DNA from: Chloroflexota bacterium
GTDB lineage: Bacteria > Chloroflexota > Dehalococcoidia > Lucifugimonadales > Lucifugimonadaceae
Length of the DNA: 64,000 nt
Assembly (NCBI GenBank): GCA_013204555.1
Contig: JABMNO010000047.1
Span: forward strand, 1 to 64,000
Direction of reading: 5' to 3'
Shown here: in pieces, positions 9,637-18,933 of the stretch
Layout: the number at the start of each line of letters is the position of its first letter
Numbering within the stretch: the first letter of the stretch is position 1
Program-made: the position numbers and the translations under genes
The notes under the pieces: model-generated
Database searches by the model: none
What the model saw: the letters and a program-made list of their open reading frames with translations, nothing else
Told to the model about the DNA's origin: nothing

Positions 9637-10779
9637 TTAGGCCGCCCGGAACGGCGAAATCTGCTCGTAGACGCCGCGGACTATGTCTTTGGACTCAACG
9701 CCAATCCACTGTTCAAGAAGCGTTGCGTAGATGCTTCGGAAGTCGATTGTGTGCGCCAGGTCCTCGCCGTTTGCAAAGGTAGTTGGATCGAGCGAAGGGT
9801 ACTCGGCGTACAAACCGCCTTCGACGCGCTCACCAATAATGAACGCGCCTCCACCAGAGCCATGGTCCGTGCCGCTGCCGTTGTCCTGAACCCGACGCCC
9901 GAACTCGGTGAAGACGTATATCACTACCTCTTCTGCAGCATCGTGTTCACGCAGGTCTGCCATGAAATCACTGAGCGCTCCAGTTAGCTCAGTAAGCAGG
10001 CGCTCGTGGTTCACGGTTTCGACAGCGTGGTGATCATAGCCTCCGTGCTGCGTGTAGAAAATTCTTGTGCCAAGACCGGAGATGTGCGTTCGTGCGACGT
10101 CTCGAAGACTCTTTGCGATGGGGTTGTCGGCGTACTCAACCGTTGAGGTGTAATTGCCCGGCACGGTTTGTAGCTGGTCTATGCCAGCGAGTACGTCGTC
10201 GCCTGTCTGATGCAGGTAGCTCAGCGATGGCGTGGTGTCCATCATGGGTGAGTACATACGGCGGAACACGTCGAGCTCCTCTGCTCGCTGCGTTTGCGCC
10301 TCTACCGACGTCATAAGCCCGTAGCCATCCAGGTCACCGACAGACGTGACCCTCACGCCGGCTGCGACCATTGCTCGGGGAAGTCCGCGGCCAAAACTGA
10401 CGCCAGTGAGGACGTTCTTCCCTGCTGGGTCAAGTTGCTGAATGGCGAGGGCCAGCCAGCCTTCAGTGGCAATCGTTAGCGGCTCCGCAGTGTGCATGAT
10501 GTCCATCGCTCGGAAGTGCGAACGGTTTGAGTTCTCGTAGCCAATGCCCTGAATAATCGCCACGTCACCGGCGTCGAACATCTCTTTGAGGGGAGCGGCG
10601 CAGGGGTGGAATCCCAGTTCGCCGTTCATCTTGAGGACCCTGTCCTCACTGACGCCCACAGTAGGGCGTGAGTCGTGGTAGATCCCTGCTGTGTACGGGA
10701 TCAGGGTGTTCATGAAGTCGTTGCCGCCAGTTAGTTGGACAACTACGAGGACTGGATCTTTCTTTTCTGCTGTAACCAT
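9637..10779 (-). CDS. DUF1501 family protein
   Basis: A 380-residue protein with the DUF1501 opening VVVQLTGGNDFMNTLIPY, followed by GFHPCAAPLKEMFDAGDVAIIQGIGY and the C-terminal VIYVFTEFGRRVQDNGSGTDHG segment, which resembles sulfatase/alkaline-phosphatase-fold metal sites. Many DUF1501 proteins carry a Tat signal; here none is visible before the domain. It starts at an ATG after GGGAGACGCC, 57 bases downstream of the DUF1800 gene. The two families are nearly always paired. The pair is of unknown function, suggested by others to act on secreted material. Confidence 0.9.
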   Translation of the reverse strand: MVTAEKKDPVLVVVQLTGGNDFMNTLIPYTAGIYHDSRPTVGVSEDRVLKMNGELGFHPCAAPLKEMFDAGDVAIIQGIGYENSNRSHFRAMDIMHTAEPLTIATEGWLALAIQQLDPAGKNVLTGVSFGRGLPRAMVAAGVRVTSVGDLDGYGLMTSVEAQTQRAEELDVFRRMYSPMMDTTPSLSYLHQTGDDVLAGIDQLQTVPGNYTSTVEYADNPIAKSLRDVARTHISGLGTRIFYTQHGGYDHHAVETVNHERLLTELTGALSDFMADLREHDAAEEVVIYVFTEFGRRVQDNGSGTDHGSGGGAFIIGERVEGGLYAEYPSLDPTTFANGEDLAHTIDFRSIYATLLEQWIGVESKDIVRGVYEQISPFRAA

Positions 10780-10836
10780 CTTGGCGTCTCCCTGTGGGTT
10801 GGGGTGTTGGGTTCAGTGGAGTTTTACTCGTTAGGA

Positions 10837-12219
10837 TCAGGCGAACTGGAATTCCGGGGCGGCTGCGATGAGCCGAAGCATGCGAACAGCGCGTGAATGA
10901 TCAGCGTCACCTTTTGAATCGCCAGCAAATTTGACGAGGGCGTCACGAGTGGAGTCATCGACTTCTAGCTGCCCCATGAGATCGAGTCCGCTATTGACCA
11001 CGTCCTCTGGACTGGACATGCCGCCTCTTTCAATCATGCGGGTAACCATCTGCAGAATTCCCGGACTCGTTCCATTGCCGATCTCTTCGACCGCGAAGTT
11101 CACTCGTTCAGTCAGGTTTCCGCCGTCAATCCACTCTTTGCCGGTGTGCCAGCCTTCAACCGTTGGCGGGTCAAGTAGCTTCTGGCCCATGACCACGGTC
11201 GCAGTTGAATACTTCATGAGGCCCGGCCGCGGCTCTGTGTACTCGCCCGCCATCTTGAGCACTCCGACGACGAACTCGATGGGGCTCTTCACCTTCTTGA
11301 ACCGAGCGGCCTTGAATGAGGCGGAGTTGAACATCACCCTGAGAGCCGATTTGATCTCGCCTCCTGAATCCAGCAACACAGATGACATCTCATCGATCAG
11401 CTGAGGGTCGAGCGGTTCGAGGTCGTTCCACGTCGGGACCTGCGGTTCGTCAGCGACGAAAAAGTTGTACATGTGACGTGAGATGAACCGGGCAGAAGCA
11501 GGCTGTTTGACGATGATGTCGAGAATATCGCCACCATCGAGGTTGCCAGTGTGACCAAGGAAGGTCTTCTCACCACCATCGTGGTCGTTTGAGTCAAACA
11601 CAAACGACGCTGGATAGTAGCCATGTGGATAGAGGGGCGGCGGCTGACCAAACGTCCAGCCGGTGAACGCGCGAGATGCGTCCTTGATGTCCATTTCGGA
11701 GTAGTTGCCTACGCCCATAGAGAACAACTCAAGCAGTTCACGACCGTAGTTCTCGTTAGGCTCACCGTTGTGGTTCTCGTTGTTATCCAACCAGTAGAGC
11801 ATCGCCGGGTCGCGTGAGAGATCCAACAGGATGTCCCGAAGGTTGGTCATCCCGTTCCGCCGAAACATATCTATCTGGTTGGTCGACGAAAGAATGTGCT
11901 CGTTCTTCACGAGTCCGGTTGCGAAGACGTGATGCCAGAAGAGCGCCATCTTCTCCTGAAGCTGACACCGGCTGTTGAGCATCCGGTAGATCCAGATGGA
12001 GACGTAAGAGTCCGGCGATTCACCGCCGAAGTAGCGCGAAAGAACGTCTGGCTGGAGGTCAACTTCCAGCGAAGGATTCAGGAGAAATTCGACCGTATCC
12101 TCATAACTCTGTCGAGACAGTTGCTCCAACTGCTCGCGAGTGGCGCCGAATCCGGCGCGCCGATACAGGTGTGACAGCAAGCGGATATCAGTGCTTGCTC
12201 CGGCGTCTGTTGTGGTCAT
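10837..12219 (-). CDS. DUF1800 family protein
   Basis: A 460-residue DUF1800 protein. Seen are the opening LLSHLYRRAGFGAT, the LFWHHVFATG segment, NYGRELLELFSMG, AFTGWTF and the RHMYNFFVAD helix, all in the expected order and near the usual length. It is first in a minus-strand operon with DUF1501 and an NHL protein. The upstream 182 bases are shared with the divergent oxidoreductase at 12402. The biochemical role of the family is unknown; conserved pairing with DUF1501 implies a joint function. Confidence 0.9.
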   Translation of the reverse strand: MTTTDAGASTDIRLLSHLYRRAGFGATREQLEQLSRQSYEDTVEFLLNPSLEVDLQPDVLSRYFGGESPDSYVSIWIYRMLNSRCQLQEKMALFWHHVFATGLVKNEHILSSTNQIDMFRRNGMTNLRDILLDLSRDPAMLYWLDNNENHNGEPNENYGRELLELFSMGVGNYSEMDIKDASRAFTGWTFGQPPPLYPHGYYPASFVFDSNDHDGGEKTFLGHTGNLDGGDILDIIVKQPASARFISRHMYNFFVADEPQVPTWNDLEPLDPQLIDEMSSVLLDSGGEIKSALRVMFNSASFKAARFKKVKSPIEFVVGVLKMAGEYTEPRPGLMKYSTATVVMGQKLLDPPTVEGWHTGKEWIDGGNLTERVNFAVEEIGNGTSPGILQMVTRMIERGGMSSPEDVVNSGLDLMGQLEVDDSTRDALVKFAGDSKGDADHSRAVRMLRLIAAAPEFQFA

Positions 12220-12401
12220 GGACCGCCCCTTCTGGTGTTGCGGGCATCTTAATCACCATTCGCCGCGCAATCAATGGGGGGGAGGTGATCTCACGATCAA
12301 CCACGGCCAACCGTTACTGCTCAAATTGCTCAGCGACAAAACGTCTGCGATCCCTGTTCCAGTGGCAGGAGTACGATATCGATCTTCACATTGGAGAGAA
12401 A

Positions 12402-13247
12402 ATGCAATTTGGAATCCATTCCGCCTTTCATGCAGGGTCTGTAGATCTTGCGGAGTTCGCCAATCGCTGCGAACAACTGGGATTTGAGTCGCTGTGGTTA
12501 CCGGAACACGTAGTCATTCCAGTGAACCCAACGGTGGGCCCCGGAGGCGTAGCTGGCGCGCCAATCCCTGACTCTTATGTGTTCATGACTGATCCGCTGA
12601 TTGGCCTGACTATTGCCGCGGCGGCGACCAAGACACTGCGTCTTGGCACAGGGGTGCTGCTGATTCCGGAGCACCATCCCGTAGATCTTGCCAAACACAT
12701 CTCGTCGCTTGATCTCTACTCCAATGGCAGATTCATTCTCGGAGTAGGAGCTGGCTGGCAGCCGGAAGAGTCGGCTGCTCTTGGAGGCGACTTCCCGCGC
12801 AGATGGGCTCAGACAACTGAATCAATCGCAATAATGAAAAAGCTCTGGACTGAGCACGAGCCGGAGCATGATGGGCATTACTACAGCTTCCCACCGCTCA
12901 GATTCCACCCGCAGCCAGTCCAGAAGCCAACCCCGCCAATCCTTCTCGGCGGCGGCTCAAAACGGCTATTCGACCGGATTGCGTCCTGGGCGGATGGCTG
13001 GGCCCCATGGGGTCCCAGTCCAGATGACGTCTCGACCGGGCGTAGCGCTCTTGATGCAGCCTGTGAGCGGGCTGGCAGGGACCCGAAAACAGCGTCTGTT
13101 ACGGCGTTCACTGGAACTCGGGATGTGGACGCCTTCAAAGCCTATTCAGCTGCCGGCGCAGATCGGCTGGTAATCACCATGGACTCAACCCCAGGGCGGA
13201 ACGCGTTTGGGCGACTGGAACAGATTGCGAAGTTAGCCGGGCTCTGA
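12402..13247 (+). CDS. LLM-class F420-dependent oxidoreductase, TIGR03619-like
   Basis: A 281-residue luciferase-like enzyme that starts MQFGIHSAF. The ATG at 12402 is preceded by GGAGAG at 12393-12398; the open frame extends 77 codons further upstream, but that stretch overlaps the divergent DUF1800 start region and has no family match. Diagnostic segments are LWLPEHVVIPV, LRLGTGVLLIPEHHP, GRFILGVGAGWQPEE and QPVQKPTPPILLGGG. It is close in type to the gene at 4756-5709, so the two are likely paralogues. Cofactor and substrate are undetermined. Confidence 0.9.
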   Translation: MQFGIHSAFHAGSVDLAEFANRCEQLGFESLWLPEHVVIPVNPTVGPGGVAGAPIPDSYVFMTDPLIGLTIAAAATKTLRLGTGVLLIPEHHPVDLAKHISSLDLYSNGRFILGVGAGWQPEESAALGGDFPRRWAQTTESIAIMKKLWTEHEPEHDGHYYSFPPLRFHPQPVQKPTPPILLGGGSKRLFDRIASWADGWAPWGPSPDDVSTGRSALDAACERAGRDPKTASVTAFTGTRDVDAFKAYSAAGADRLVITMDSTPGRNAFGRLEQIAKLAGL

Positions 13248-13278
13248 GTTGAGTGTCCCCGCAATGATCTGAGATCCG

Positions 13279-13316
13279 TGGAACACGGGTCCGCATAGTG
13301 ACGGACCCGCGTTCCA
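13279..13316. terminator. Hairpin between convergent genes (possible bidirectional terminator)
   Basis: A 15-base inverted repeat with one mismatch, TGGAACACGGGTCCG / CGGACCCGCGTTCCA, with an 8-base loop. It sits between the 3' ends of the oxidoreductase (plus) and the YcnI-like gene (minus). Neither strand shows a strong T-tract, so terminator activity is inferred from position. Confidence 0.5.
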
Positions 13317-13336
13317 AATCGATCTCAAGTTTGGTC

Positions 13337-14233
13337 CTACCTTCGTGTTAGGCGCGTCGCTCGTACGGCGTATGCGCTGCTGGCAACAGCCACCACACCG
13401 AAGGCGGCCGCTAGCCACGCAAGGGCGGAGGACGAATTCGAATCCGTGTCCTCCAACAACGCGTTTTGGGCCATTGCCCGCTCAACTGCCACGTTTACGG
13501 CAGCGTCGATGCTCGTCATCTCAGATCGCACAGCGTCTTCAACGACAGAATCGAAACTGGTGAACTCAGTCTGCACGGCGTTCTCGATTGCAGAATCGAA
13601 GCTCGTCATCTCAGTCTGCACCGCGTCTTTAATCGCTGACTCGAGTCCTGTCGACCCCTTTGGGACGACCATTATCGAAGGAGCAGGCGACGCAGGTCTG
13701 TCCTCACCCGGCACAGGGATTTCATCCCATGCCTGGGAATCTGTGTCGCCATCGATGCACTCCTGGTATGCCTTGATGTAGAGCACACCCAGCGGCTGCC
13801 GCTCTTCATCTCCCAGCTTTACGTGGATACCAAAGTCCTTATAGTCGGAATCGAGCAGTTCGTTGCCAGGTTCAGCGGCCCAGATCACCCACTTTGGGCC
13901 TTCAGTCGACATGGTTCCGTGGTCGTCCCACGGAGCCACGGCGCCTGTTACTACTTCGCTGTTCCAACCGGCTATTGATTCGGGTTTTACGATCAGGATG
14001 CCCTCTGGAATCTCAACCTTGAAGACTGAGGTTGCTCCAATGACTCCTTCATGACCGCAACCGTGCGGGACCCGGAATTTCAGGCTTCCGTAGTAGTTCG
14101 ACTGGATCGTTTTAGTTTCAAACAACGCGACGTGTGCGCTCGCAGTTGATGCGAGCAATGTGCTCACGAGGATGGCCGACAACAATGCCAACAGGACCAC
14201 CCTCCGCGAACTTACGAATTTACGAGAGAGCAT
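13337..14233 (-). CDS. YcnI-like (DUF1775) secreted, membrane-anchored protein with coiled-coil repeat stalk
   Basis: A 298-residue protein. Residues 1-33 are a signal peptide ending ASA, so the mature protein starts HVALFETK. The N-terminal His and the FRVPHGCGHEG and KVEIPEGI segments match DUF1775/YcnI, a periplasmic or extracellular domain that binds copper through its mature N-terminal His in studied members. After a Pro-rich spacer come four tandem 15-residue units (xAIxxAVQTEMTSFD type, about residues 195-255) that look like a short helical stalk. A C-terminal transmembrane helix ends in RATRLTRR. The gene follows a small His/Cys-containing membrane protein (14320-14715), suggesting a two-gene unit. 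The copper link is by family, not shown. Confidence 0.85.
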   Translation of the reverse strand: MLSRKFVSSRRVVLLALLSAILVSTLLASTASAHVALFETKTIQSNYYGSLKFRVPHGCGHEGVIGATSVFKVEIPEGILIVKPESIAGWNSEVVTGAVAPWDDHGTMSTEGPKWVIWAAEPGNELLDSDYKDFGIHVKLGDEERQPLGVLYIKAYQECIDGDTDSQAWDEIPVPGEDRPASPAPSIMVVPKGSTGLESAIKDAVQTEMTSFDSAIENAVQTEFTSFDSVVEDAVRSEMTSIDAAVNVAVERAMAQNALLEDTDSNSSSALAWLAAAFGVVAVASSAYAVRATRLTRR

Positions 14234-14319
14234 TAGTGCTCCTCCTTTGTGTATGTGTCAGGGCTTTCAGGCGCGTTTGTATATGTCGCGCCAGAATCAG
14301 CCCCGATAGCGGATGTCGT

Positions 14320-14715
14320 TTAGATAGACATCCTGGGAGGAGGAGTTGGGAGCCCCGGAATCCATTCGTTGGGGCGTTCCTGAACGTGCGACCGACTGCT
14401 CAGCCACAGGATCTGCAGAGAAGCGATGCTTACGCTTTCAGGTGTAGCAATGGAGTAGGTAGTGCCGCCGCTCGCGTCCTCAGATCCGACACACGTGATC
14501 TCGGCGTCGTTGTCCGCACACGGGTGGTGGTCGGCGTTCACCTGTGAACTGGCAGTGAACACGTGGCTATGCGCGGGAGTCAGGTCGGCGTACGAAGTTA
14601 CAAACGCTGGTCCAATCACAGGAACTAGCGCGGCGATGAACATCAGGGCAGAAATTAGAGCGCCAGCAGGGATTCTGCCGACACTTCTTGAGTTGCCTGT
14701 CGAAATCGCGGTCAA
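14320..14715 (-). CDS. Small membrane/secreted protein with His/Cys-rich segment
   Basis: 131 residues, not assigned to a named family. A hydrophobic stretch (about residues 18-42) may be a signal anchor. It is followed by an extracytoplasmic-looking part with HSH, NADHHPC and ITC, and a C terminus rich in Pro (GLPTPPPRMS). It lies 86 bases upstream of the YcnI-like gene on the same strand, so a metal-related partnership is plausible but unproven. The opposite-strand frames in this interval have worse composition and no ribosome sites. Confidence 0.55.
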   Translation of the reverse strand: MTAISTGNSRSVGRIPAGALISALMFIAALVPVIGPAFVTSYADLTPAHSHVFTASSQVNADHHPCADNDAEITCVGSEDASGGTTYSIATPESVSIASLQILWLSSRSHVQERPNEWIPGLPTPPPRMSI

Positions 14716-14959
14716 GTTTGTTGAATTATCTCGTTCAGGTAGGCCGCTTCCCGCTATTGGGACAGCGATGTATTTGCAACTACTTAGTTTATGTTCGTGG
14801 TTCGCGGAGGCATATGAATATCAGGTGATGATCAGGTCTAGCAGCCCGAGATAGGCGTGAGGGAAGATGTTTGCGCTCTTCCGATCTACAATGGATGGGA
14901 ATACGCCTGACGCCGTACCGACGACGGAAAATCGGGTATCACACCGCTAGATAGAGTCG

Positions 14960-17857
14960 ATGACATCACGATCTGATATCGAAGATCGGATATTCGGCCG
15001 GGACCGTGAGCTGGCTGAACTAAACGCCGCGCTTGACCGGGCGATTGATTCCAACACGCAGCTGATTCTGCTTGTCGGCGAACCGGGAATCGGTAAAACG
15101 CGACTCGCAGAAGAGACCGCATCTCTCGCCCAGAAACGTGGCGCACGGGTCGCCTGGGGACATTGTCTGGACGGCGGTGGCGCTCCCCCATACTGGCCAT
15201 GGACCCAGGTTTTGGAGTCCTTGTCGCGTCAGGTTGGGCCGACCGAGTTACAGGTCGCTGCCGGGAACTCACGGTCAGTGCTCGCTCTCCTGCTCCCGGA
15301 ATTCGGCGTTGCTGGTGAATCTTCAACGCAGGACGGATTTACCCTGCATCGGGCGATCATGGACACCATCGTGGAACTCTCAAACTCGTCACCGATCGTC
15401 CTGATTATCGAGGACATGCAATGGGCCGATGATGCTTCGCTTCAGGCCCTCAAGTTGATGGCCACCACCGCGAGGGACGCCCGGGTGATGCTGGTTGGAA
15501 CGTTCAGGAATACGGACGTCTCTCGCACGCATCCCCTTTCAGCAATCCTCCCGGCGCTAAACCGGATTCCCGGGGCTTCCCGCGTGCGACTCTCAGGTCT
15601 GGATGAAACCTCAGTGGCGATGATGCTGGGCCAGCACGCCGAGCGCGGAGATCCTGGATCAGGTGTTTCTACGAGGGAAGTGGCGTCAAGAACTGATGGC
15701 AACCCCTTTTTCGTGCGAGAAGTAGCTCTCTCTCTTCGATCCGAGTCACTCCATGGGAGCAGGTCTCCGATACCGGAAGGGATTATTGAAGCAGTAGGCC
15801 GAAGGCTGTCAGATCTCGATCAGGGATCTCTGGATGTCTTGAGAATCGGATCGCTAATTGGAAGAGAGTTTGACGCAGAACTGGTTTCCGACGTCTCATC
15901 AGAACTATCGATTGAAGAGTGCCTGGAGAGCTGCGAAACAATAGTCGCTCGTGGATTTGTGCGAGAGAGTGAATCTTGGCCGCTCGCTTACACGTTTGTG
16001 CACTCATTGCTTCAGGAAACGATTGCGGCAGAGCTATCAGCATCTCGACGCATACGTTTGCATGGGAGGATTGGCGAAGCCCTAGAGCGGCGCTACGGTT
16101 CTGATGATGATCGGCACACGGGCGAGCTGGCGAGGCATTTCGTTGAGGCTGAAGTAATCCTGGGACCTGACAAGGGCATTGAGTACAGCATCAAGGCCGC
16201 CCGAAACGCTCTCCAAATGGATGCCAACGATGATGCCGATCGGTACACGAGCCGAGGCCTTGAAATCGCGGGAGGCGAGCATTCTGGATTCGGCGAACTG
16301 CTGTCTCTCAGGGCGGAGGCCCTCGGGTCGACACTCTCGCGGAGCTACTCAAATCAGGATCGCTGGGATGCAGTAGTTGCAGCATTTCAGCATTACGAGT
16401 CTTCAGGAGATACAGAGCGGGCATCAGAAGTGGTCATGTTGGGGTCGTTCCTTGCGAATGTCGAAGGAGCAGCCTCCTTGTTGAAACGAGCCCTGGGTAT
16501 GGTTCCAGACTCTTCTCCGAAATGGCCGTGGCTTGCGCTCCGTTACGGAGTCGCACTCGATGGTGATCTTGGGAATACAGATGCCGCCGCTGCACTTTTC
16601 CGGACGGTAGCCGACCAGGCTGAGCACGCAGGCGATCACCAGCTACTCGGTCGCGCTCTGGCGCACCTGTGTCAGGCATGTTTGGGTGTAGGAGATCATG
16701 AATCCGCGGTTAAACATGGAGTGCGGGCCGTTCAACTAGGCATAGCGACCGGTGATATCGGTACGCCGGGCAGACTGTCTAATTTCCTGAGCGACGCCTA
16801 TTTGGCTCTTGGCCTCGTCGCCCAATCGGAGGCTGCGTTGGCCACGATTGAGACGTTGGACCTGTATCCCTACGCTCGAGCCACGATTTACACATCCAGA
16901 ACGCTACTTACGCTAGCGTCAGGAAACTGGCGGTTAGCGGACGAGAGTCATTCCGCCGCCACCGAACTAATGGGGGCGGCAAGCCAACTGGGCACTGAGG
17001 TTTCTGGTTCCAGGCTATTTCGCGGGGCGACCGACGGGTCTGTTGACTGGTTCCTCGATGAACTGCACCGCGTCACCGGGGACGACAAGGTGGGGAGAAT
17101 CTGGGGGACGTTCTACGCAGGCTGCGCTGCACTTGCCGCGGACGTCAATGACGATGAGCGACTGCTGAGTTACGCGGAAAACGGATTACGGGGCACCCGG
17201 CAGCAGCATCCAATGACGCACAGGTTCATCACAATTTGCGGCGCGCCTCTGGATTGCCTTATCACCAAAGTCACCGGTGACAAACAGCGAGCCGAATCTT
17301 GCTTGAGCGCTCTCTCAAGTTTCAAACATCGGTTTGACCCCGGCGCATTGGTGTCAATAGATCGACTTCGAGGCTTTCTCACGGCGATGCTGGACCGGCG
17401 TGATGAGGCACGTGGTCATTACGAAGCTGCTCTGGAGTTCTGCGAGTCCGCCGGCTACTGGCCGGAGTATGTGCGTACGTGCGTCGACTACGCCGAGTTG
17501 CTCAAAGAAACCGGTGGAGGTACGAGGGGTGGAGAGGTTATCGCCTCCGGGCTGGCGCACTCAAAGCGGCTCGGGATGGACCGATACACGGACAAGTTGA
17601 ACGTCCTCTCGATTGGGTTCGAGTCTCCAACCGATGACCGGAATCCTGATGGCCTGACTAATCGTGAAGTTGAGGTAATCAGATTGATCGCGGCTGGTCA
17701 TTCAAATCAGCAGATCGCCGATCAGTTGTTCCTGAGCAGGTACACGGTGGTGCGGCACGTGTCGAATATCTTCGGCAAAATCAGTGCTGCTAACCGGGCT
17801 GAGGCGGCAACCTACGCTAACCGGCATGGACTGGTTGGAGAGTCACAAGAAACCTGA
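14960..17857 (+). CDS. Large ATPase LuxR-type transcriptional regulator (LAL-like)
   Basis: A 965-residue regulator. The N-terminal AAA/STAND ATPase has Walker A GEPGIGKT at residues 40-47 and Walker B LIIEDMQWAD ending near 156. A long helical, TPR-like middle (about 400-880) follows. The C-terminal LuxR HTH (GLTNREVEVIRLIAAGHSNQ, then TVVRHVSNIFGKI) is at about 895-955. Architecture and length match MalT/LAL-type regulators, in which ligand and ATP binding control multimerisation and DNA binding. It is divergent from the small membrane protein and YcnI-like pair. A strong terminator follows at 17881. The effector is unknown. It is a paralogue of the regulator at 18934. Confidence 0.92.
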   Translation: MTSRSDIEDRIFGRDRELAELNAALDRAIDSNTQLILLVGEPGIGKTRLAEETASLAQKRGARVAWGHCLDGGGAPPYWPWTQVLESLSRQVGPTELQVAAGNSRSVLALLLPEFGVAGESSTQDGFTLHRAIMDTIVELSNSSPIVLIIEDMQWADDASLQALKLMATTARDARVMLVGTFRNTDVSRTHPLSAILPALNRIPGASRVRLSGLDETSVAMMLGQHAERGDPGSGVSTREVASRTDGNPFFVREVALSLRSESLHGSRSPIPEGIIEAVGRRLSDLDQGSLDVLRIGSLIGREFDAELVSDVSSELSIEECLESCETIVARGFVRESESWPLAYTFVHSLLQETIAAELSASRRIRLHGRIGEALERRYGSDDDRHTGELARHFVEAEVILGPDKGIEYSIKAARNALQMDANDDADRYTSRGLEIAGGEHSGFGELLSLRAEALGSTLSRSYSNQDRWDAVVAAFQHYESSGDTERASEVVMLGSFLANVEGAASLLKRALGMVPDSSPKWPWLALRYGVALDGDLGNTDAAAALFRTVADQAEHAGDHQLLGRALAHLCQACLGVGDHESAVKHGVRAVQLGIATGDIGTPGRLSNFLSDAYLALGLVAQSEAALATIETLDLYPYARATIYTSRTLLTLASGNWRLADESHSAATELMGAASQLGTEVSGSRLFRGATDGSVDWFLDELHRVTGDDKVGRIWGTFYAGCAALAADVNDDERLLSYAENGLRGTRQQHPMTHRFITICGAPLDCLITKVTGDKQRAESCLSALSSFKHRFDPGALVSIDRLRGFLTAMLDRRDEARGHYEAALEFCESAGYWPEYVRTCVDYAELLKETGGGTRGGEVIASGLAHSKRLGMDRYTDKLNVLSIGFESPTDDRNPDGLTNREVEVIRLIAAGHSNQQIADQLFLSRYTVVRHVSNIFGKISAANRAEAATYANRHGLVGESQET

Positions 17858-17880
17858 TCTGAATTTGATCTGATTCCTGA

Positions 17881-17915
17881 GACCCGGATGCGAGTCGCAT
17901 CCGGGTCTTTCTTTT
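17881..17915 (+). terminator. Rho-independent terminator after the LuxR-type regulator
   Basis: A perfect 12-base stem GACCCGGATGCG / CGCATCCGGGTC with a 3-base loop (AGT), followed by TTTCTTTT. It lies 24 bases after the stop codon of the upstream regulator gene. Confidence 0.93.
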
Positions 17916-18102
17916 GGCACAACCCCCGTTCACGCGCGTTCTAAATACGGAATAGCGACCCCCATGGTGATTTGTTACCACGCGATTGCCAGGGCCCGGT
18001 TTTCAGAAATGGAAATCCCTATCGATGGCGGCCCGCCCGATGCGAGGCAAAGTGGTTATCACAACGGCAGCGGAAGCCACAGAGCACACAAGGAGAAAAC
18101 CA

Positions 18103-18657
18103 ATGCTCAAACAGACAGTCACTGCAACCAACGACGAAAAGGCCATTCAGCACAGCATCGGAGTCACCGTAATGCTCACCAACTCGATCCACAAGCACAA
18201 CCGAATAAAGAACCTGGTGGCAGGTCTCGCCATCGCAGCAGCTGCCGGTGCGGTAATCCTTTCGGGATCAGGCGGAACAGTAAACGCAGATGTCGCAGCG
18301 GACGAAACCGGGGCGATCAGCCCTCCGGTGACCGAGAAATTGCAGGTCAAGAAGAAGGTTGGAGCGACGGACCTCGCAGCTGGACTCACGGAGATCTCCG
18401 ACATCTACAACCCCGCGGAGTACTACGCCCCCGAAACGATCCACGTCAGCAATGCGGGCGCCACGGATCTGGATGGACTCTTGGGGCCATCTGTACCGAC
18501 CGCCAGGGCAGTCAATCCGATCGACTCGCTTCTTGTCGCAGATTCGATCCCGTGTGCCCAGACCACGGATGAATGCGCCGGACTTTCCGTTCAGGAAGCC
18601 GAGTACCACGGTGAGGCGCCGATACAGCCGATTGGCGCCAACGACACTGACATGTAG
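18103..18657 (+). CDS. Small exported or membrane-anchored protein of unknown function
   Basis: 184 residues from an ATG preceded by AGGAGA six bases upstream; the open frame continues upstream, but the ribosome site fixes this start. A single hydrophobic segment (about residues 38-56, AGLAIAAAAGAVILSGSGG) after a basic stretch looks like a signal anchor or late signal peptide. The exported part is acidic, with one CAQTTDEC pair of cysteines. No family recognised. It sits alone between two giant LuxR-type regulators, so it may be a target or sensory partner of one of them; this is inference only. Confidence 0.7.
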   Translation: MLKQTVTATNDEKAIQHSIGVTVMLTNSIHKHNRIKNLVAGLAIAAAAGAVILSGSGGTVNADVAADETGAISPPVTEKLQVKKKVGATDLAAGLTEISDIYNPAEYYAPETIHVSNAGATDLDGLLGPSVPTARAVNPIDSLLVADSIPCAQTTDECAGLSVQEAEYHGEAPIQPIGANDTDM

Positions 18658-18881
18658 TTCGATAGCAATGGCCGCAAGGCGGTTCCGTCTCAGCCGCCGA
18701 TCACGCCTCCACCTGGCCGCTCTCATACCTCGAGGGCGGTCAGGTCTAGTTAAAGCCGCTAGGAGTTGATTCATCAGACTCGGCTCGTTCGCTTCGATCG
18801 GTAACGTCACCTCAAATACCTGTTGAAACGATATTCCAATCACACTGGCAAATAGCCTTCGTGTAGTCTGAGCGACAAACT

Positions 18882-18907
18882 ATGTCAGGTTATGTAATAC
18901 CTGACAT
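18882..18907. promoter_or_regulatory. Palindromic operator candidate upstream of the HTH-ATPase-LuxR regulator
   Basis: A perfect inverted repeat, ATGTCAGGT-N8-ACCTGACAT, ends 26 bases before the start of the regulator gene at 18934. Symmetry, spacing (half-site centres about 17 bases apart) and position suit a dimeric HTH protein, possibly autoregulation by the downstream gene product. A short RNA hairpin is the alternative. Confidence 0.6.
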
Positions 18908-18933
18908 GTATTCTTCGACAGGCGATAGCCAGC

